A DNA stretch of 64,000 nt from Palsa-504 sp963789225 (GTDB lineage Bacteria; Actinomycetota; Actinomycetes; Streptosporangiales; Streptosporangiaceae), in the NCBI GenBank assembly GCA_963789225.1, contig CAWBKD010000025.1, positions 186,001-250,000 on the forward strand. The letters run 5' to 3'. Of the stretch, positions 33,931 to 42,003 are shown piece after piece. Below the pieces are notes generated by a model. It had not been told where the DNA came from, ran no database searches, and was given only the letters and a program-made list of their open reading frames with translations. The position numbers and the translations under genes were made by a program. Numbering within the stretch: position 1 is the stretch's first letter; every line of letters begins with the position of its first letter.

Positions 33931-34013
33931 CCAGCGGATGGCGGGAGGCAGGCCATGCGTGCAGTCGCCCTAGGCGATCATGCAGCGGACGGCGGGAGGC
34001 GGGCCATGCGAGC
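33931..34013 (+). repeat. Tandem duplication of an RBS plus start codon
   Basis: A ~33-bp segment containing GGCGGGAGGC, a short gap and ATGCG occurs twice, 51 bases apart (33931-33963 and 33981-34013), with four differences. Both ATG codons are in the same frame, so the duplication created an alternative upstream start for the lipoprotein. Confidence 0.7.
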
Positions 34014-34953
34014 ACTTACCGGGGCAACCCTGGTTCTGGCGGTGGCGAGCCTGGCGGCGGCGAGCCTGGCGGGGTGCGGGACCGTCAGGATGCCTCCCGC
34101 CGGCGACCCGAGCGCGCGCTCCGGCGCCACCAGGCAGGCGCCGGGGATCCCCGCCCCGCCCGCGGGCAGCCGGGCCGAAGCCAACGCGCTGGCCGAGCAC
34201 CTGCTTTCCCGGCTGCGCCTCCCGGCGGGGACGCGTCGGCTGCCGTCCAAGCCCGCGCCGCCGTATCTGAGCCAGCCCGCGCCTGAGCCCGTCGACAGCG
34301 CCCTGCTCGATGAGCACCGGTTCTTCGCCGTGGCGCGGCCGCCTGCCGCCCTGTCCGACTACCTGGTGGCGCACGTGCCGGACGGCATGACCTCGCTCGG
34401 CACGAGCCAGTCATCCGGTCCCGGCCAGCCGACGACGCTGGGCGTCGGGTACTACCTGGCCCGGCCGGTCCCGGCGGGCATCTACTCGGCGCAGGTCGAC
34501 CTCACCATGGTGCCGGACTCCTCCGGCGGGTCGCTGCTGCGGGCCGACGCGCAGGTCATCTGGTACCCGTCCCGCACCGCCGCCGAGTATGTCGACCCGG
34601 CGCGCTATCACGTCCTGACGATGACCGTCACCGTCGACGGCCGGAAGATGCACACGATCCACAGGGTCGTGACCTCGCAGGCGGACATCGCCCGGCTCGC
34701 CGAAGCGCTCGACCGGTCCCCGGCCGAGCCGCCCGTGGCCATCAACTGCCCGGCCATCTTCGTGACCTACCAGCTGGCCCTGTCGGTGTCGCGGCATAGC
34801 CGTCCCGTCGTCATGATCTGGACGAACTCGATCGGGTGCGGCGGCACGGCGATCACCGTGGACGGGCGGCCGCAGCCGGCCCTGGCGGACGACGGCGCGG
34901 TGGCCGCCGCGGCCAACCAGGCGCTCGGCTACACCCCGAAGCCGACCCTCTGA
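34006..34953 (+). CDS. Predicted lipoprotein of unknown function
   Basis: The 315-residue protein starts with a lipoprotein signal: a hydrophobic stretch ending in the lipobox LAGC (Cys at residue ~25), then a Pro/Ala linker and a ~250-residue domain with no recognised family. It contains two Cys near the C-terminus (INCPAIFVTY and SIGCGGTAITVDG) that could form a disulfide. GGGAGG lies upstream of ATG 34006; an in-frame ATG at 33955 has an equally good site because this start region is duplicated, but would put a charged stretch before the signal. Confidence 0.6.
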   Translation: MRALTGATLVLAVASLAAASLAGCGTVRMPPAGDPSARSGATRQAPGIPAPPAGSRAEANALAEHLLSRLRLPAGTRRLPSKPAPPYLSQPAPEPVDSALLDEHRFFAVARPPAALSDYLVAHVPDGMTSLGTSQSSGPGQPTTLGVGYYLARPVPAGIYSAQVDLTMVPDSSGGSLLRADAQVIWYPSRTAAEYVDPARYHVLTMTVTVDGRKMHTIHRVVTSQADIARLAEALDRSPAEPPVAINCPAIFVTYQLALSVSRHSRPVVMIWTNSIGCGGTAITVDGRPQPALADDGAVAAAANQALGYTPKPTL

Positions 34954-35004
34954 TTCTCACACTCACACTGTTCATATAACCGTTTCTTGTGCTAGAAATA
35001 ACAC

Positions 35005-35766
35005 GTGGAGGTTGCGGACCGCCGGGCTGCGGTGGTCCGCCTGCTCCGCGAACGCGGGCAGGTCTCGGTCGCGGACCTGAGCAGACAGCTGGACGTCTCG
35101 GAGATGACCGCGCGTCGCGACCTGGAGTTCCTGGAGCAGGAAGGCCTGGCCCGGCGTTACCACGGCGGCGCGTTCACGACCGTCTCGCGCAGCTTCGAGA
35201 TCCCGTACGCGGCGCGCGCGTACGACCGCCAGCCGCAAAAGCGAGCGATAGGACTGCGCGCGGCCGAGCTGATCCTGCCCGGCGAGACGGTGATCGTCGA
35301 CGCGGGCACGACGGCGGTCGAGGTCGCGAGGGCGCTGCGGGACCGGGCGAACCTGCTCGTCTGCCCGCTGGGCCTGCAGGCCGCCGGACTGCTGGCCGAC
35401 CGGCCTGGCATCCGGCTGCTGCTCCCCGGCGGCGAGGTGCGGCCCGGTGAGCAGATGCTGGTGGGGGAGGTGACCCGCAGCGTCCTCGCCGGGCTGCGGT
35501 TCGACACCTACGTGATGGCGGTCGGCGGCGTCTCCCGCGACGACGGCTTCACGGACTTCAGCCTGGACGACGTGGCGGTCAAGCAGGCGGCCCTGCGCAG
35601 CGCCCGGCGCTGCGTCGTGGCGTGCGACTCCGCCAAGGTCGGCAAGGTGGGCTTCGCGCGGATCGGCGGCCTGGCCGCCGCGGCGACGCTCGTCACCGAC
35701 GCGGAACTGGCGGACGCGGACCGGGCCTGGCTCGCCGAGGCGGGCCTGGACGTGGTCCTGGCATGA
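35005..35766 (+). CDS. DeoR-family transcriptional regulator
   Basis: Residues 6-60 are the DeoR helix-turn-helix (RRAAVVRLLRERGQVSVADLSRQLDVSEMTARRDL), followed by a sugar-phosphate-sensing DeoRC domain (IVDAGTTAVEVARAL, DTYVMAVGGVSRDDGFTDFSLDDVAVKQAAL, VACDSAKVGKVGF). At 253 residues it is complete. Such regulators usually repress carbohydrate genes. It overlaps the MFS gene by four bases, so it likely controls that exporter and itself. The upstream gap is AT-rich with TATAAC at 34975-34980 and a TTTCT/AGAAA dyad next to the GTG start. Confidence 0.93.
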   Translation: MEVADRRAAVVRLLRERGQVSVADLSRQLDVSEMTARRDLEFLEQEGLARRYHGGAFTTVSRSFEIPYAARAYDRQPQKRAIGLRAAELILPGETVIVDAGTTAVEVARALRDRANLLVCPLGLQAAGLLADRPGIRLLLPGGEVRPGEQMLVGEVTRSVLAGLRFDTYVMAVGGVSRDDGFTDFSLDDVAVKQAALRSARRCVVACDSAKVGKVGFARIGGLAAAATLVTDAELADADRAWLAEAGLDVVLA

Positions 35767-37013
35767 CGGCACGGGACCTGCGGCGCGCCAGGATGGCGCT
35801 GTTCGGCCACTTCTTCGTGCTCGGCGCCGCCACGGCGACCTGGAGCGCCAGGCTCCCGGCCATCAAGGAAGCGCTGCACCTGAGCGACGGCGCCCTCGGG
35901 CTGGTGTTGTTCGCGGTGCCCGCGGGCAGCGTGCTGACGCTGATGCTGAGCGGGCGCATCGTCGACAGGTTCGGCGCCGCGCGCGTGCTGCGGATCGCGG
36001 GCCTGCTCGTGGCCGCGGCGCTCGTCCTGATCGGCCTCGGTCCGCAATTCCGTAGCCTCCCCGTCCTGGTGGTCGCCCTGGCCTGGTTCGGGGCCATGGC
36101 CGGGCTGCTCGACGTGTCGATGAACACCTGCGCGGCCCGCCTGGAGGCGGCCTACGGCCGGCCCATCATGTCCTCCCTGCACGCCGGGTACAGCATCGCG
36201 GGCCTGGCCGGAGCCGGGATCGGCGGGATCTTCGCCGCGCTGGCGCTGGGGCCGCTGCCGACGTTCGCCGCGGTGGCCCCGCCGCTCGCCGTCTTCGTCC
36301 TGCTCGCCGGGCCCTGGGTCGTCCTGCCGCCCGTCCCAGCCGAGGCCGTCAGGCCCGGCGATCAGCCAGAGCGTTCACCCGGCCAGCTGGCCGCGATCAT
36401 CTGGGTGCTGGGCCTGCTCGCCCTCGCCGGGCAGCTCGGTGAGGGCTCGGCGGGCGACTGGAGCGCTGTCTACCTGCACACCAACCTCGGCACGTCCGCC
36501 GGCGTCGCGGCCGTGGGGCTCGCCGCGTTCTCGGTCACGATGGCCGCCGGGCGGCTGGCGGGTGACCGGCTATCGGCCAGGTTCGGCTCGGTGGCGCTGG
36601 TCCGCGCCAGCGGCCTCGTAGCCGGGCTCGGCCTGGCCGCCGGCCTGCTCGTCGGCACCCCGGCCGCGGGCATCGCCGGGTTCGCGCTGCTGGGTATCGG
36701 CCTGGCGGGGATCTTTCCGCAGATCGTCACCTCGGCGGCCCGGCTGGATCCCGCCCATGCCGGACGGAACATCGGGCGGATCGCCGCGGTGGCGTACACC
36801 GGCCTGCTGACCGGCCCGGTCGCCATCGGGGCGGCCGCCTCGGGCGTGGGCCTGCGCGACGCGCTGCTGATCCCGGCCGCCCTCGCGGTCGGAGTCGCCG
36901 TGGCCGCGGGCGTGCTGAACCCGCACGGCGTCAGGCGCTGGGCGTGGTCCGGAAGACCGGCCAGCCGACCTCGGTCACGTGCCGAGACTGATCGTCGGTG
37001 TCGAATGCCGTGA
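35763..37013 (+). CDS. Major facilitator superfamily transporter
   Basis: A 416-residue, 12-helix MFS protein. The loop 2-3 signature is LSGRIVDRFGAARVLR and the halves are joined by a central loop near residue 200. It resembles the YbjJ/fucose-permease-like branch. ATG 35763 overlaps the DeoR stop. The last ~25 residues (WSGRPASRPRSRAETDRRCRMP) are not typical of the family and are read through the antisense of a decayed GyrI-like gene, so the natural end was probably lost. The substrate is unknown. Confidence 0.88.
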   Translation: MTARDLRRARMALFGHFFVLGAATATWSARLPAIKEALHLSDGALGLVLFAVPAGSVLTLMLSGRIVDRFGAARVLRIAGLLVAAALVLIGLGPQFRSLPVLVVALAWFGAMAGLLDVSMNTCAARLEAAYGRPIMSSLHAGYSIAGLAGAGIGGIFAALALGPLPTFAAVAPPLAVFVLLAGPWVVLPPVPAEAVRPGDQPERSPGQLAAIIWVLGLLALAGQLGEGSAGDWSAVYLHTNLGTSAGVAAVGLAAFSVTMAAGRLAGDRLSARFGSVALVRASGLVAGLGLAAGLLVGTPAAGIAGFALLGIGLAGIFPQIVTSAARLDPAHAGRNIGRIAAVAYTGLLTGPVAIGAAASGVGLRDALLIPAALAVGVAVAAGVLNPHGVRRWAWSGRPASRPRSRAETDRRCRMP

Positions 37014-37190
37014 CCAGGTAGTGCTCGCGGATCGGCCCATCCACGCCGATCTCGCGCTCGGCCACGTAGGTACCCAGCGCGCCGCAGGTCTGGTCCAGGT
37101 CGGCTAGGGCGCCCCGGTGCTCGGCCACGGCGAGCTCGGTCTGGGGGATCTCCAGCACCGTGACGCGGCCGCCGACGGGTACCTCGCCGG
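36931..37190 (-). pseudogene. Remnant of a MerR/AraC-type regulator: GyrI-like effector domain only
   Basis: On the minus strand, an open stretch ending at TGA 36931-36933 encodes the final ~80 residues of a GyrI-like ligand-binding domain: LAVAEHRGALADLDQTCGAL, GTYVAEREIGVDGPIREHYL and VTEVGWPVF. There is no DNA-binding domain; a stop lies just upstream. A GTG at 37158 could give a 75-residue protein but a gene remnant is more likely. It overlaps the 3' end of the MFS gene in antisense. Confidence 0.6.
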
Positions 37191-37192
37191 GG

Positions 37193-37580
37193 TTAGCCGT
37201 GCGGGCGCGGCGTCACGCGGCTGGCCACGGGCAGCCTGCGCTCCAGCCGCAGCATCGAGACCGCCGCCGCCAGCGCCATCCCGGCGGCCACGGCGAACGC
37301 CGCGGTCGGCGACAGGCTGAGCAGCGCCGTCCCGCCGGTCGGCGCGACGGCCAGTCCGGCCCAGAAGCAGAGCCCGATCACCGCCATATACCGCCCGCGC
37401 AGGCTGGCCGGGGCCAGGTCGGCGACCAGCGGGGTCAGCGCGGTCGTATGCAGGCATTCGCCTACGGCGACCACGATCTCCGCCATGACCAGGACCGCGT
37501 ACGCGACGGCCCGGTCGGCATCCGAGGTCTCGACCAGCAGGCACGCGCCGCAGAACAGCCCGCCGGTGGCATCTGAGCAG
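37193..37580 (-). pseudogene. Remnant of an MFS transporter gene (C-terminal helices)
   Basis: The minus-strand frame ending at TAA just before the GyrI remnant encodes about four membrane helices with MFS features: GECLHTTALTPLVADLAPASLRGRYMAVIGLCFWAGLAVAP, then LSPTAAFAVAAGMALAAAVS. An ATG at 37486 exists, but recognisable sequence continues upstream (about 37580) and then fades, so most of the transporter is gone. Together with the GyrI remnant it marks a decayed region. Confidence 0.6.
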
Positions 37581-37663
37581 CTGCGCGCCGCGCGAGCCGG
37601 GTCTGCTGGCCCGGCGCAGGTCAGCGCCTGCTGCGTGCTGTTGCTTTCCTCTACAGTAGCCGC

Positions 37664-38764
37664 GTGTCCTCAGCTGAACTGCCGCTTGCGGGTCAGCCTG
37701 GGCTGACCGCTGATGCGCTGCTGGCTGGTCCCCGCGGCCGGTCCCTGTGCACCAGCCTGCTCGATGACCGGCTGGCCTCGCCTGGCCGGCGAGTCCCGCG
37801 GGCCTGGACCGACGCGCTGCACGCCGTACGGATGGGAGATACGGTGCGCAGTGCCAGAAAGCTCAGTGAGTGCACCGCAATCGCCGGCCTGCCCGGTACC
37901 CCGCTCGACGGCCCTGCTCTGCTAAAAGGCCTGCAGGCTGCCGTCGGCTTTGCCTCGTACTGGCAGGAGCCGGACGACGAGGACCGAGGATTCGCAAGCC
38001 AAGCGGCCCGTGAGGCGCTACGGCCGGTCGCGGAGGCCGTCGTCGCGGCGGCCGGGGCTCCTGACGTGCGGTGGTGGACGGCGCCCGTCGACCGCGGCCG
38101 CCAGCGATACGCACAGTTCCTCGGCCAGCATCCGCTGCCCGAACCGGTGCCAACCGGGGCCGTGGAGTCGCTAAGCACCTGGCTGGCGGACACGCTCGAG
38201 GATGAGCGGTCCGCGCACGACCGGCCCGAGGATCCAGCCAAGTCATACAGCGGCCGGTGGTGGTCGAGCCCGGCGCACTCCCGGCTGCCCGTCACGACGC
38301 GGGCACTTCCCGCGCTGGGCGCCGCCGGGCTGGCCCTGGCCGAGGACGAACTCGGCTGGCCGTCGGCCCGCTGCTGGCCGGCCGACCCGGACGACGGCGC
38401 ACGCGTCTACGAGATCCGCAGCCCGGACCAGTGGGCTGAACTGGCGGACCGTTACCCGCTCGACGTCAGCACGTCCAGGCGCCATGACTGGTGGCGGGTG
38501 ACCGGGTGGACTGGCCGCTGGCTCATCCCCGACTACGCCGCCGTGGCCGCTGACTGGGACGCCGTGCACCTCACCGTCGCGGGCTACCTGACGACCGCCG
38601 GAATCGCGATCCCGGCCGGCGGCGGCGCACGCACGATGCTGGCCGGCTGGGATCCCGACGCAACCTGGTGGATCACCGACGTCCTCTCCTTCACCAGCCC
38701 GCCGGAGGACTGGCGGAAAGACGACCAGGCGCCCTTCGGCTGGACCCAGGCTCAGCAACCCTGA
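37664..38764 (+). CDS. Hypothetical Trp-rich protein
   Basis: A 366-residue soluble protein with no family I recognise. It is rich in Trp, Asp and Ala, with clusters such as VRWWTAPVDRGRQRYAQFLG, RWWSSPAHSRLPVTTRALPAL, RHDWWRVTGWTGRWLIPDYAAVA and DPDATWWITDVLSFTSPPEDW. No signal peptide or membrane helix is seen. Codon use is typical of the genome. GTG 37664 lies six bases after TACAGT, suggesting a leaderless transcript. It sits in a pocket of decayed and probably acquired genes. Confidence 0.65.
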   Translation: MSSAELPLAGQPGLTADALLAGPRGRSLCTSLLDDRLASPGRRVPRAWTDALHAVRMGDTVRSARKLSECTAIAGLPGTPLDGPALLKGLQAAVGFASYWQEPDDEDRGFASQAAREALRPVAEAVVAAAGAPDVRWWTAPVDRGRQRYAQFLGQHPLPEPVPTGAVESLSTWLADTLEDERSAHDRPEDPAKSYSGRWWSSPAHSRLPVTTRALPALGAAGLALAEDELGWPSARCWPADPDDGARVYEIRSPDQWAELADRYPLDVSTSRRHDWWRVTGWTGRWLIPDYAAVAADWDAVHLTVAGYLTTAGIAIPAGGGARTMLAGWDPDATWWITDVLSFTSPPEDWRKDDQAPFGWTQAQQP

Positions 38765-38850
38765 AGGAATGCCACTGACTACCAGGCGCGCGCATACCCC
38801 CGGGAACCCGGGCCACCAAGCCATCCCGGCTCTCACATGAGCCATGCTGA

Positions 38851-40047
38851 CTAGGGTGGCCCAAGTCGGCAAACCCTCCGCCTTTCACGGCCTCGATTAA
38901 GACAGATGCGGACATTCACGGAACACGCCGGAGCCCTGATGGACAGGTCACGTTTAGATCTCTCGCTCGAGGCGTCCTTGCGAGTGCCTTCATGAAGCGT
39001 CGTCACCTTCATGCGAGGTTCCTGGCCAAAGAACGCACGGAACTTCTCATCAGTCCCGATTTCATCGACGATTCGCCGTACCCATGCTTCGGTGTAAACG
39101 TATACGCTAACGGCCTCGTCATAGAGGCAATACCGTGGGTCGGTGTCGTGTGGCTTAGCGGCACCAGTCGCGGGTCGAACTCCGAGCCGTTGCCACATCC
39201 TTGTGTGGTGTCCGTGCAGCGTAAACTCGAAAGGCAATTGTGCTTGCACGAGCTCGACAACGCGCCTCGGCAGCATCTTGTTCTTACTGACGACATCCAC
39301 ATGGCGATCTCGGATGATGACTGATCCGGTGCGGCCAGCCTCGATCATGACCTTGCGTTCCTCGTCTGTAAGGGCATCAAGGTTAACGAAGCTCAACGCG
39401 AGATCTGCGCTTGTCTCCGGACCCACGATAGGTACGAGGCGAATCCTGTAGTCATATCGCAAGTCATCGATCAGGCTCTTTTCCAGCCCGGCCTCGAAGC
39501 GTGTCACTAGCTCTCGGGTTCGACGAGGCAGCTTCCCGGTCGCTGCCTCCAACTCAGCCGGACGCACCACCCCGAGTGCGTGCAGAAATAGAGGAAACCG
39601 CAGCCTGTCTGCCAAACTGTACTGCGGCCCGAATTCGCAGGTTATCTCGGTCTCGTAGTTGATAACCAAGGCCTGCGCCTTCCCGCCCGTCATAATTTTC
39701 AGTCCGTGTTCATACCGGTGCTCAAGCTTGTTCCGAAGCTTGACGAACAGCTCGACGTTGAGGCGAACCGGATTAGAGTCGCTGGGGTAGCGATGTTTCA
39801 GACAGTCCTCCAGCGCCCATGCCTTCGCCTCACCATCCACCTTGATCACATGGCCGTATTGATCGAGGTAGTGATACTTGATGCCGGCACGATGAAACTC
39901 GGCGTGCAACAGGTAGTGCCATGCCTTATGCATGTGTGTAACGAAGTCGCCGTAGCTCCCGTTGGGAGAATTCCACTCGTCCACTGCCTTAAGAGCATGA
40001 CGCTGCGACTGTTTGAGCATGTGATGCCAGCGCGGTCGCGGTGCCAA
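38851..40047 (-). CDS. DUF3644 protein with HEPN RNase-like motif
   Basis: The 398-residue protein matches my memory of the DUF3644 family: an N-terminal helical region MAPRPRWHHMLKQSQRHALK, FVTHMHKAWHYLLHAEFHR, and then FVKLRNKLEHRYE, in which R105 and H110 form the R-x4-H motif of HEPN ribonucleases. The C-terminal half (residues ~150-398) is unassigned and carries VYVYTEAWVRRIVDEIG. Such proteins are often found in defence islands; a role as an RNA-cutting toxin or phage-defence effector is inference. The TTG start has GAGGAGA just upstream and gives the family N-terminus. G+C is visibly lower than in its neighbours. Confidence 0.75.
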   Translation of the reverse strand: MAPRPRWHHMLKQSQRHALKAVDEWNSPNGSYGDFVTHMHKAWHYLLHAEFHRAGIKYHYLDQYGHVIKVDGEAKAWALEDCLKHRYPSDSNPVRLNVELFVKLRNKLEHRYEHGLKIMTGGKAQALVINYETEITCEFGPQYSLADRLRFPLFLHALGVVRPAELEAATGKLPRRTRELVTRFEAGLEKSLIDDLRYDYRIRLVPIVGPETSADLALSFVNLDALTDEERKVMIEAGRTGSVIIRDRHVDVVSKNKMLPRRVVELVQAQLPFEFTLHGHHTRMWQRLGVRPATGAAKPHDTDPRYCLYDEAVSVYVYTEAWVRRIVDEIGTDEKFRAFFGQEPRMKVTTLHEGTRKDASSERSKRDLSIRAPACSVNVRICLNRGRERRRVCRLGPP

Positions 40048-40425
40048 GATCTCTCCTCGAACAAACTTCCAGCATCCCCATCGGGTCAAGCCGGATGATG
40101 ACCCGCCCGGGCCAGCGCACCGCCATTAACCAGGGCGATACCACCGATCAGGCCACCGCCAGGGGGCTTGGCCTGCTTGCTGGCCGCCACCTTGATGATG
40201 TGCCGGCGGCGCAGCAATCGATCTCGTGGCTGCGCCGCCCAGCTCCGCGGTGGTTAGGCCGCCCTCCTGTTCATCTCCGGCTAGCCTGTAAGATCCGGCT
40301 CGCTGCGCCGGACTGGCGCGGGAGAACAGCGAGATCTGCTGCGAAATGAGACGGCTCGAATCGCTGGGGTATGGGGAGGCTCCCAGACATGGTGCAGCTT
40401 GTATCTGGTGACTATAATTCAGGTC
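40048..40425. other. Non-coding gap between DUF3644 and the toxin-antitoxin pair
   Basis: No supportable gene lies in these 378 bases. Composition climbs back to high GC. The short frames present lack ribosome sites and show no familiar motif. The right end holds the promoter of the antitoxin. Confidence 0.5.
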
Positions 40426-40430
40426 ATGAC
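40411..40430 (+). promoter_or_regulatory. Promoter of the Phd-RelE pair with consensus TATAAT
   Basis: A perfect TATAAT stands at 40413-40418, seven bases before the antitoxin ATG at 40426, so transcription should begin at or next to the start codon (leaderless). TGAC at 40409-40412 and GTCA at 40423-40426 form an inverted repeat around the -10 box, a plausible operator for autoregulation by the antitoxin. Confidence 0.6.
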
Positions 40431-40719
40431 GATCATTTCGTTGGCGGACGCGAAGGCTCGCTTGTCTGCGGTGCTGGATGAGGTGCGGGATACCCATGAG
40501 CGGGTAGTGATCACCCGCAATGGCCGCCCCGAGGCGGTGATCATGTCAGTGTCGGATCTGGAGGCGCTGGAGGAGACGCTGGACCTGCTGTCCACGGCGG
40601 GTGCGCTGGATGAAATCCGGGTGGCGGAGGCGGAGATCGCCCGCGGCGAAGCCATCGGCGCCGAAGAGCTTCGGCAGTTGATGGAGCAACGCACGCGAGC
40701 CGAGCAGGGCGGCGAGTGA
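40426..40719 (+). CDS. Phd/YefM-family antitoxin
   Basis: The 97-residue protein begins MTIISLADAKARLSAVLDEV and has VVITRNGRPEAVIMSVSDLEALEETLDLL, the DNA-binding and dimer core of Phd/YefM antitoxins. The acidic, helical C-terminus (EIARGEAIGAEELRQLMEQ) is where toxins are held. The upstream in-frame start at 40399 is rejected because it lies before the -10 box. The gene overlaps the toxin by four bases. Confidence 0.92.
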   Translation: MTIISLADAKARLSAVLDEVRDTHERVVITRNGRPEAVIMSVSDLEALEETLDLLSTAGALDEIRVAEAEIARGEAIGAEELRQLMEQRTRAEQGGE

Positions 40720-41006
40720 GCGACGAGGCGTACACGCTGTCGCTGGCGTCCTCTGCTCGCCGCGTCCTCGTCGAAGGGCCGCCTCATGGCCTGCCGTTGG
40801 CGGTCGCGGCCGCAGTTACCGAGTTCCTGACCGGGCCACTGCTGGACAACCCCCATCAGGTCGGTAAGCCCCTGACCCGCGAGTTGCGTGGCTACCATTC
40901 GGCGCGCCGTGGCGCTTACCGGGTGATCTACCGCATCGACGAGACCGCCCGGATCGTGCACGTCGTGCGCATTGATCACCGCGCAAACGTCTACCGAACC
41001 CGGTAA
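40716..41006 (+). CDS. RelE/ParE-family toxin
   Basis: The 96-residue basic protein has the RelE/ParE pattern: LSLASSARRVL at the N-terminus, a helix ending in NPHQVGKPLTRELRGYHSARRGAYRVIYRID, and the last strand VHVVRIDHRANVYR. RelE members cleave mRNA in the ribosome; ParE members inhibit gyrase. The conserved Arg, Tyr and His here fit a RelE-type RNase better. GTG 40716 overlaps the antitoxin stop. It ends two bases before the convergent nucS stop. Confidence 0.92.
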   Translation: MSDEAYTLSLASSARRVLVEGPPHGLPLAVAAAVTEFLTGPLLDNPHQVGKPLTRELRGYHSARRGAYRVIYRIDETARIVHVVRIDHRANVYRTR

Positions 41007-41007
41007 G

Positions 41008-41664
41008 TCAGAACAGCGTGTTGTCGGGTTCCACGCCGCGCATCGTGTCGTAGTCCAGGGTCACGCAGCGGATCCCGCGGTCGGTGGCCAGCACGCGGGC
41101 CTGCGGCTTGATCTCCTGGGCGGCGAACACGCCGTGCACCGGAGCCAGCAGCGGGTCCCGGTTCAGCAGGTCCAGGTACCTGGTGAGCTGCTCCACGCCG
41201 TCGATCTCGCCGCGGCGCTTGATCTCGATGGCCACGCTGTGCCCGGAGGCGTCCCGGCACATCAGGTCGACCGGGCCGATCGGCGTCGGGTACTCGCGGC
41301 GGACCAGCCGCCAGCCGTCGCCCAGCAGGCCGAGCTGCGCGGCGAGCAGTTCCTGCAGGTGCGCCTCCACGCCGTCCTTGACCAGGCCGGGTTCGGTACC
41401 CAGGTCGGCCGACGTGTCGCTGATCACCTCGCTGATCGTGATCGTCAGCGTCTCGCCGCCCTTGCCGGTGACCGACCACAGGCCCGGTTGCTCGGTCACC
41501 TTGCACGGCGGTGACATCCAGTTCAGCGGCTTGTAGGAGCCGCCGTCCGAGTGCACCTGGACGGAACCATCGGCCTTGACGAGGATCAGGCGCAGGGCCT
41601 CAGGGAGGTGGGCGGTGAGCCTGCCGACGTAGTCGACGCTGCACCGCGCGATGACGAGCCGCAC
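41008..41664 (-). CDS. nucS: Mismatch-specific endonuclease NucS (EndoMS)
   Basis: NucS cuts both strands at G-T, G-G and T-T mismatches and carries out the MutSL-independent mismatch repair of Actinobacteria. The 218-residue protein opens with the family sequence VRLVIARCSVDYVGRLTAHLP, has WMSPPC, the RecB-like nuclease core GPVDLMCRDASGHSVAIEIKRRGE and ends in DNTLF, a beta-clamp-binding tail. GTG 41664 is chosen because of this N-terminus and because TAGAGT lies eight bases upstream; an ATG at 41694 adds ten residues. Its promoter overlaps that of the divergent gene. Confidence 0.95.
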   Translation of the reverse strand: MRLVIARCSVDYVGRLTAHLPEALRLILVKADGSVQVHSDGGSYKPLNWMSPPCKVTEQPGLWSVTGKGGETLTITISEVISDTSADLGTEPGLVKDGVEAHLQELLAAQLGLLGDGWRLVRREYPTPIGPVDLMCRDASGHSVAIEIKRRGEIDGVEQLTRYLDLLNRDPLLAPVHGVFAAQEIKPQARVLATDRGIRCVTLDYDTMRGVEPDNTLF

Positions 41665-41707
41665 GTCGGGTAACTCTACTGGGCGGTCGAGCATAAGGTG
41701 GTCAGGC

Positions 41708-41992
41708 GTGAGCCCGCGCCGGATCCGCCGTGAGCGCTCAGGCCCTCCGGCGCCCGTGCCCGGGCCCGAGCGGACGGAAACCTGGCCCGACGGGGACTGG
41801 GTGGTCCGGCAGGTACCCGGTGCGGGGACGGCCAAGGCGTACCGGTGCCCGGGGTGCGACCAGGAGATCACGCCGGGCACACCGCACATCGTGGCGTGGC
41901 CCGCCGACGGGATCAACGTCGGCCCCGAGGAGCGCAGGCACTGGCACCAGCCGTGCTGGACGAACCGGCTCCGCCGCAGGCCGCGGGCATAG
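41708..41992 (+). CDS. Small zinc-ribbon-like protein divergent from nucS
   Basis: A 94-residue basic protein with YRCPGCDQEITPGTPHIVAW and RRHWHQPCW: two Cys plus His and Cys that could bind one zinc. Similar genes beside nucS in actinobacteria are often loosely called ATP/GTP-binding, but no P-loop is visible. TAAGGT lies eight bases before GTG 41708, overlapping the expected -35 of nucS. The alpha/beta hydrolase follows in 11 bases. Function is unknown; a role with NucS is only suggested by position. Confidence 0.7.
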   Translation: MSPRRIRRERSGPPAPVPGPERTETWPDGDWVVRQVPGAGTAKAYRCPGCDQEITPGTPHIVAWPADGINVGPEERRHWHQPCWTNRLRRRPRA

Positions 41993-42003
41993 GAGGGCGG
42001 CGC

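Noticed and set aside
40126..40497. Minus-strand 123-codon frame over the antitoxin promoter
   Set aside because: It covers the antitoxin start and promoter in antisense and shows no domain.
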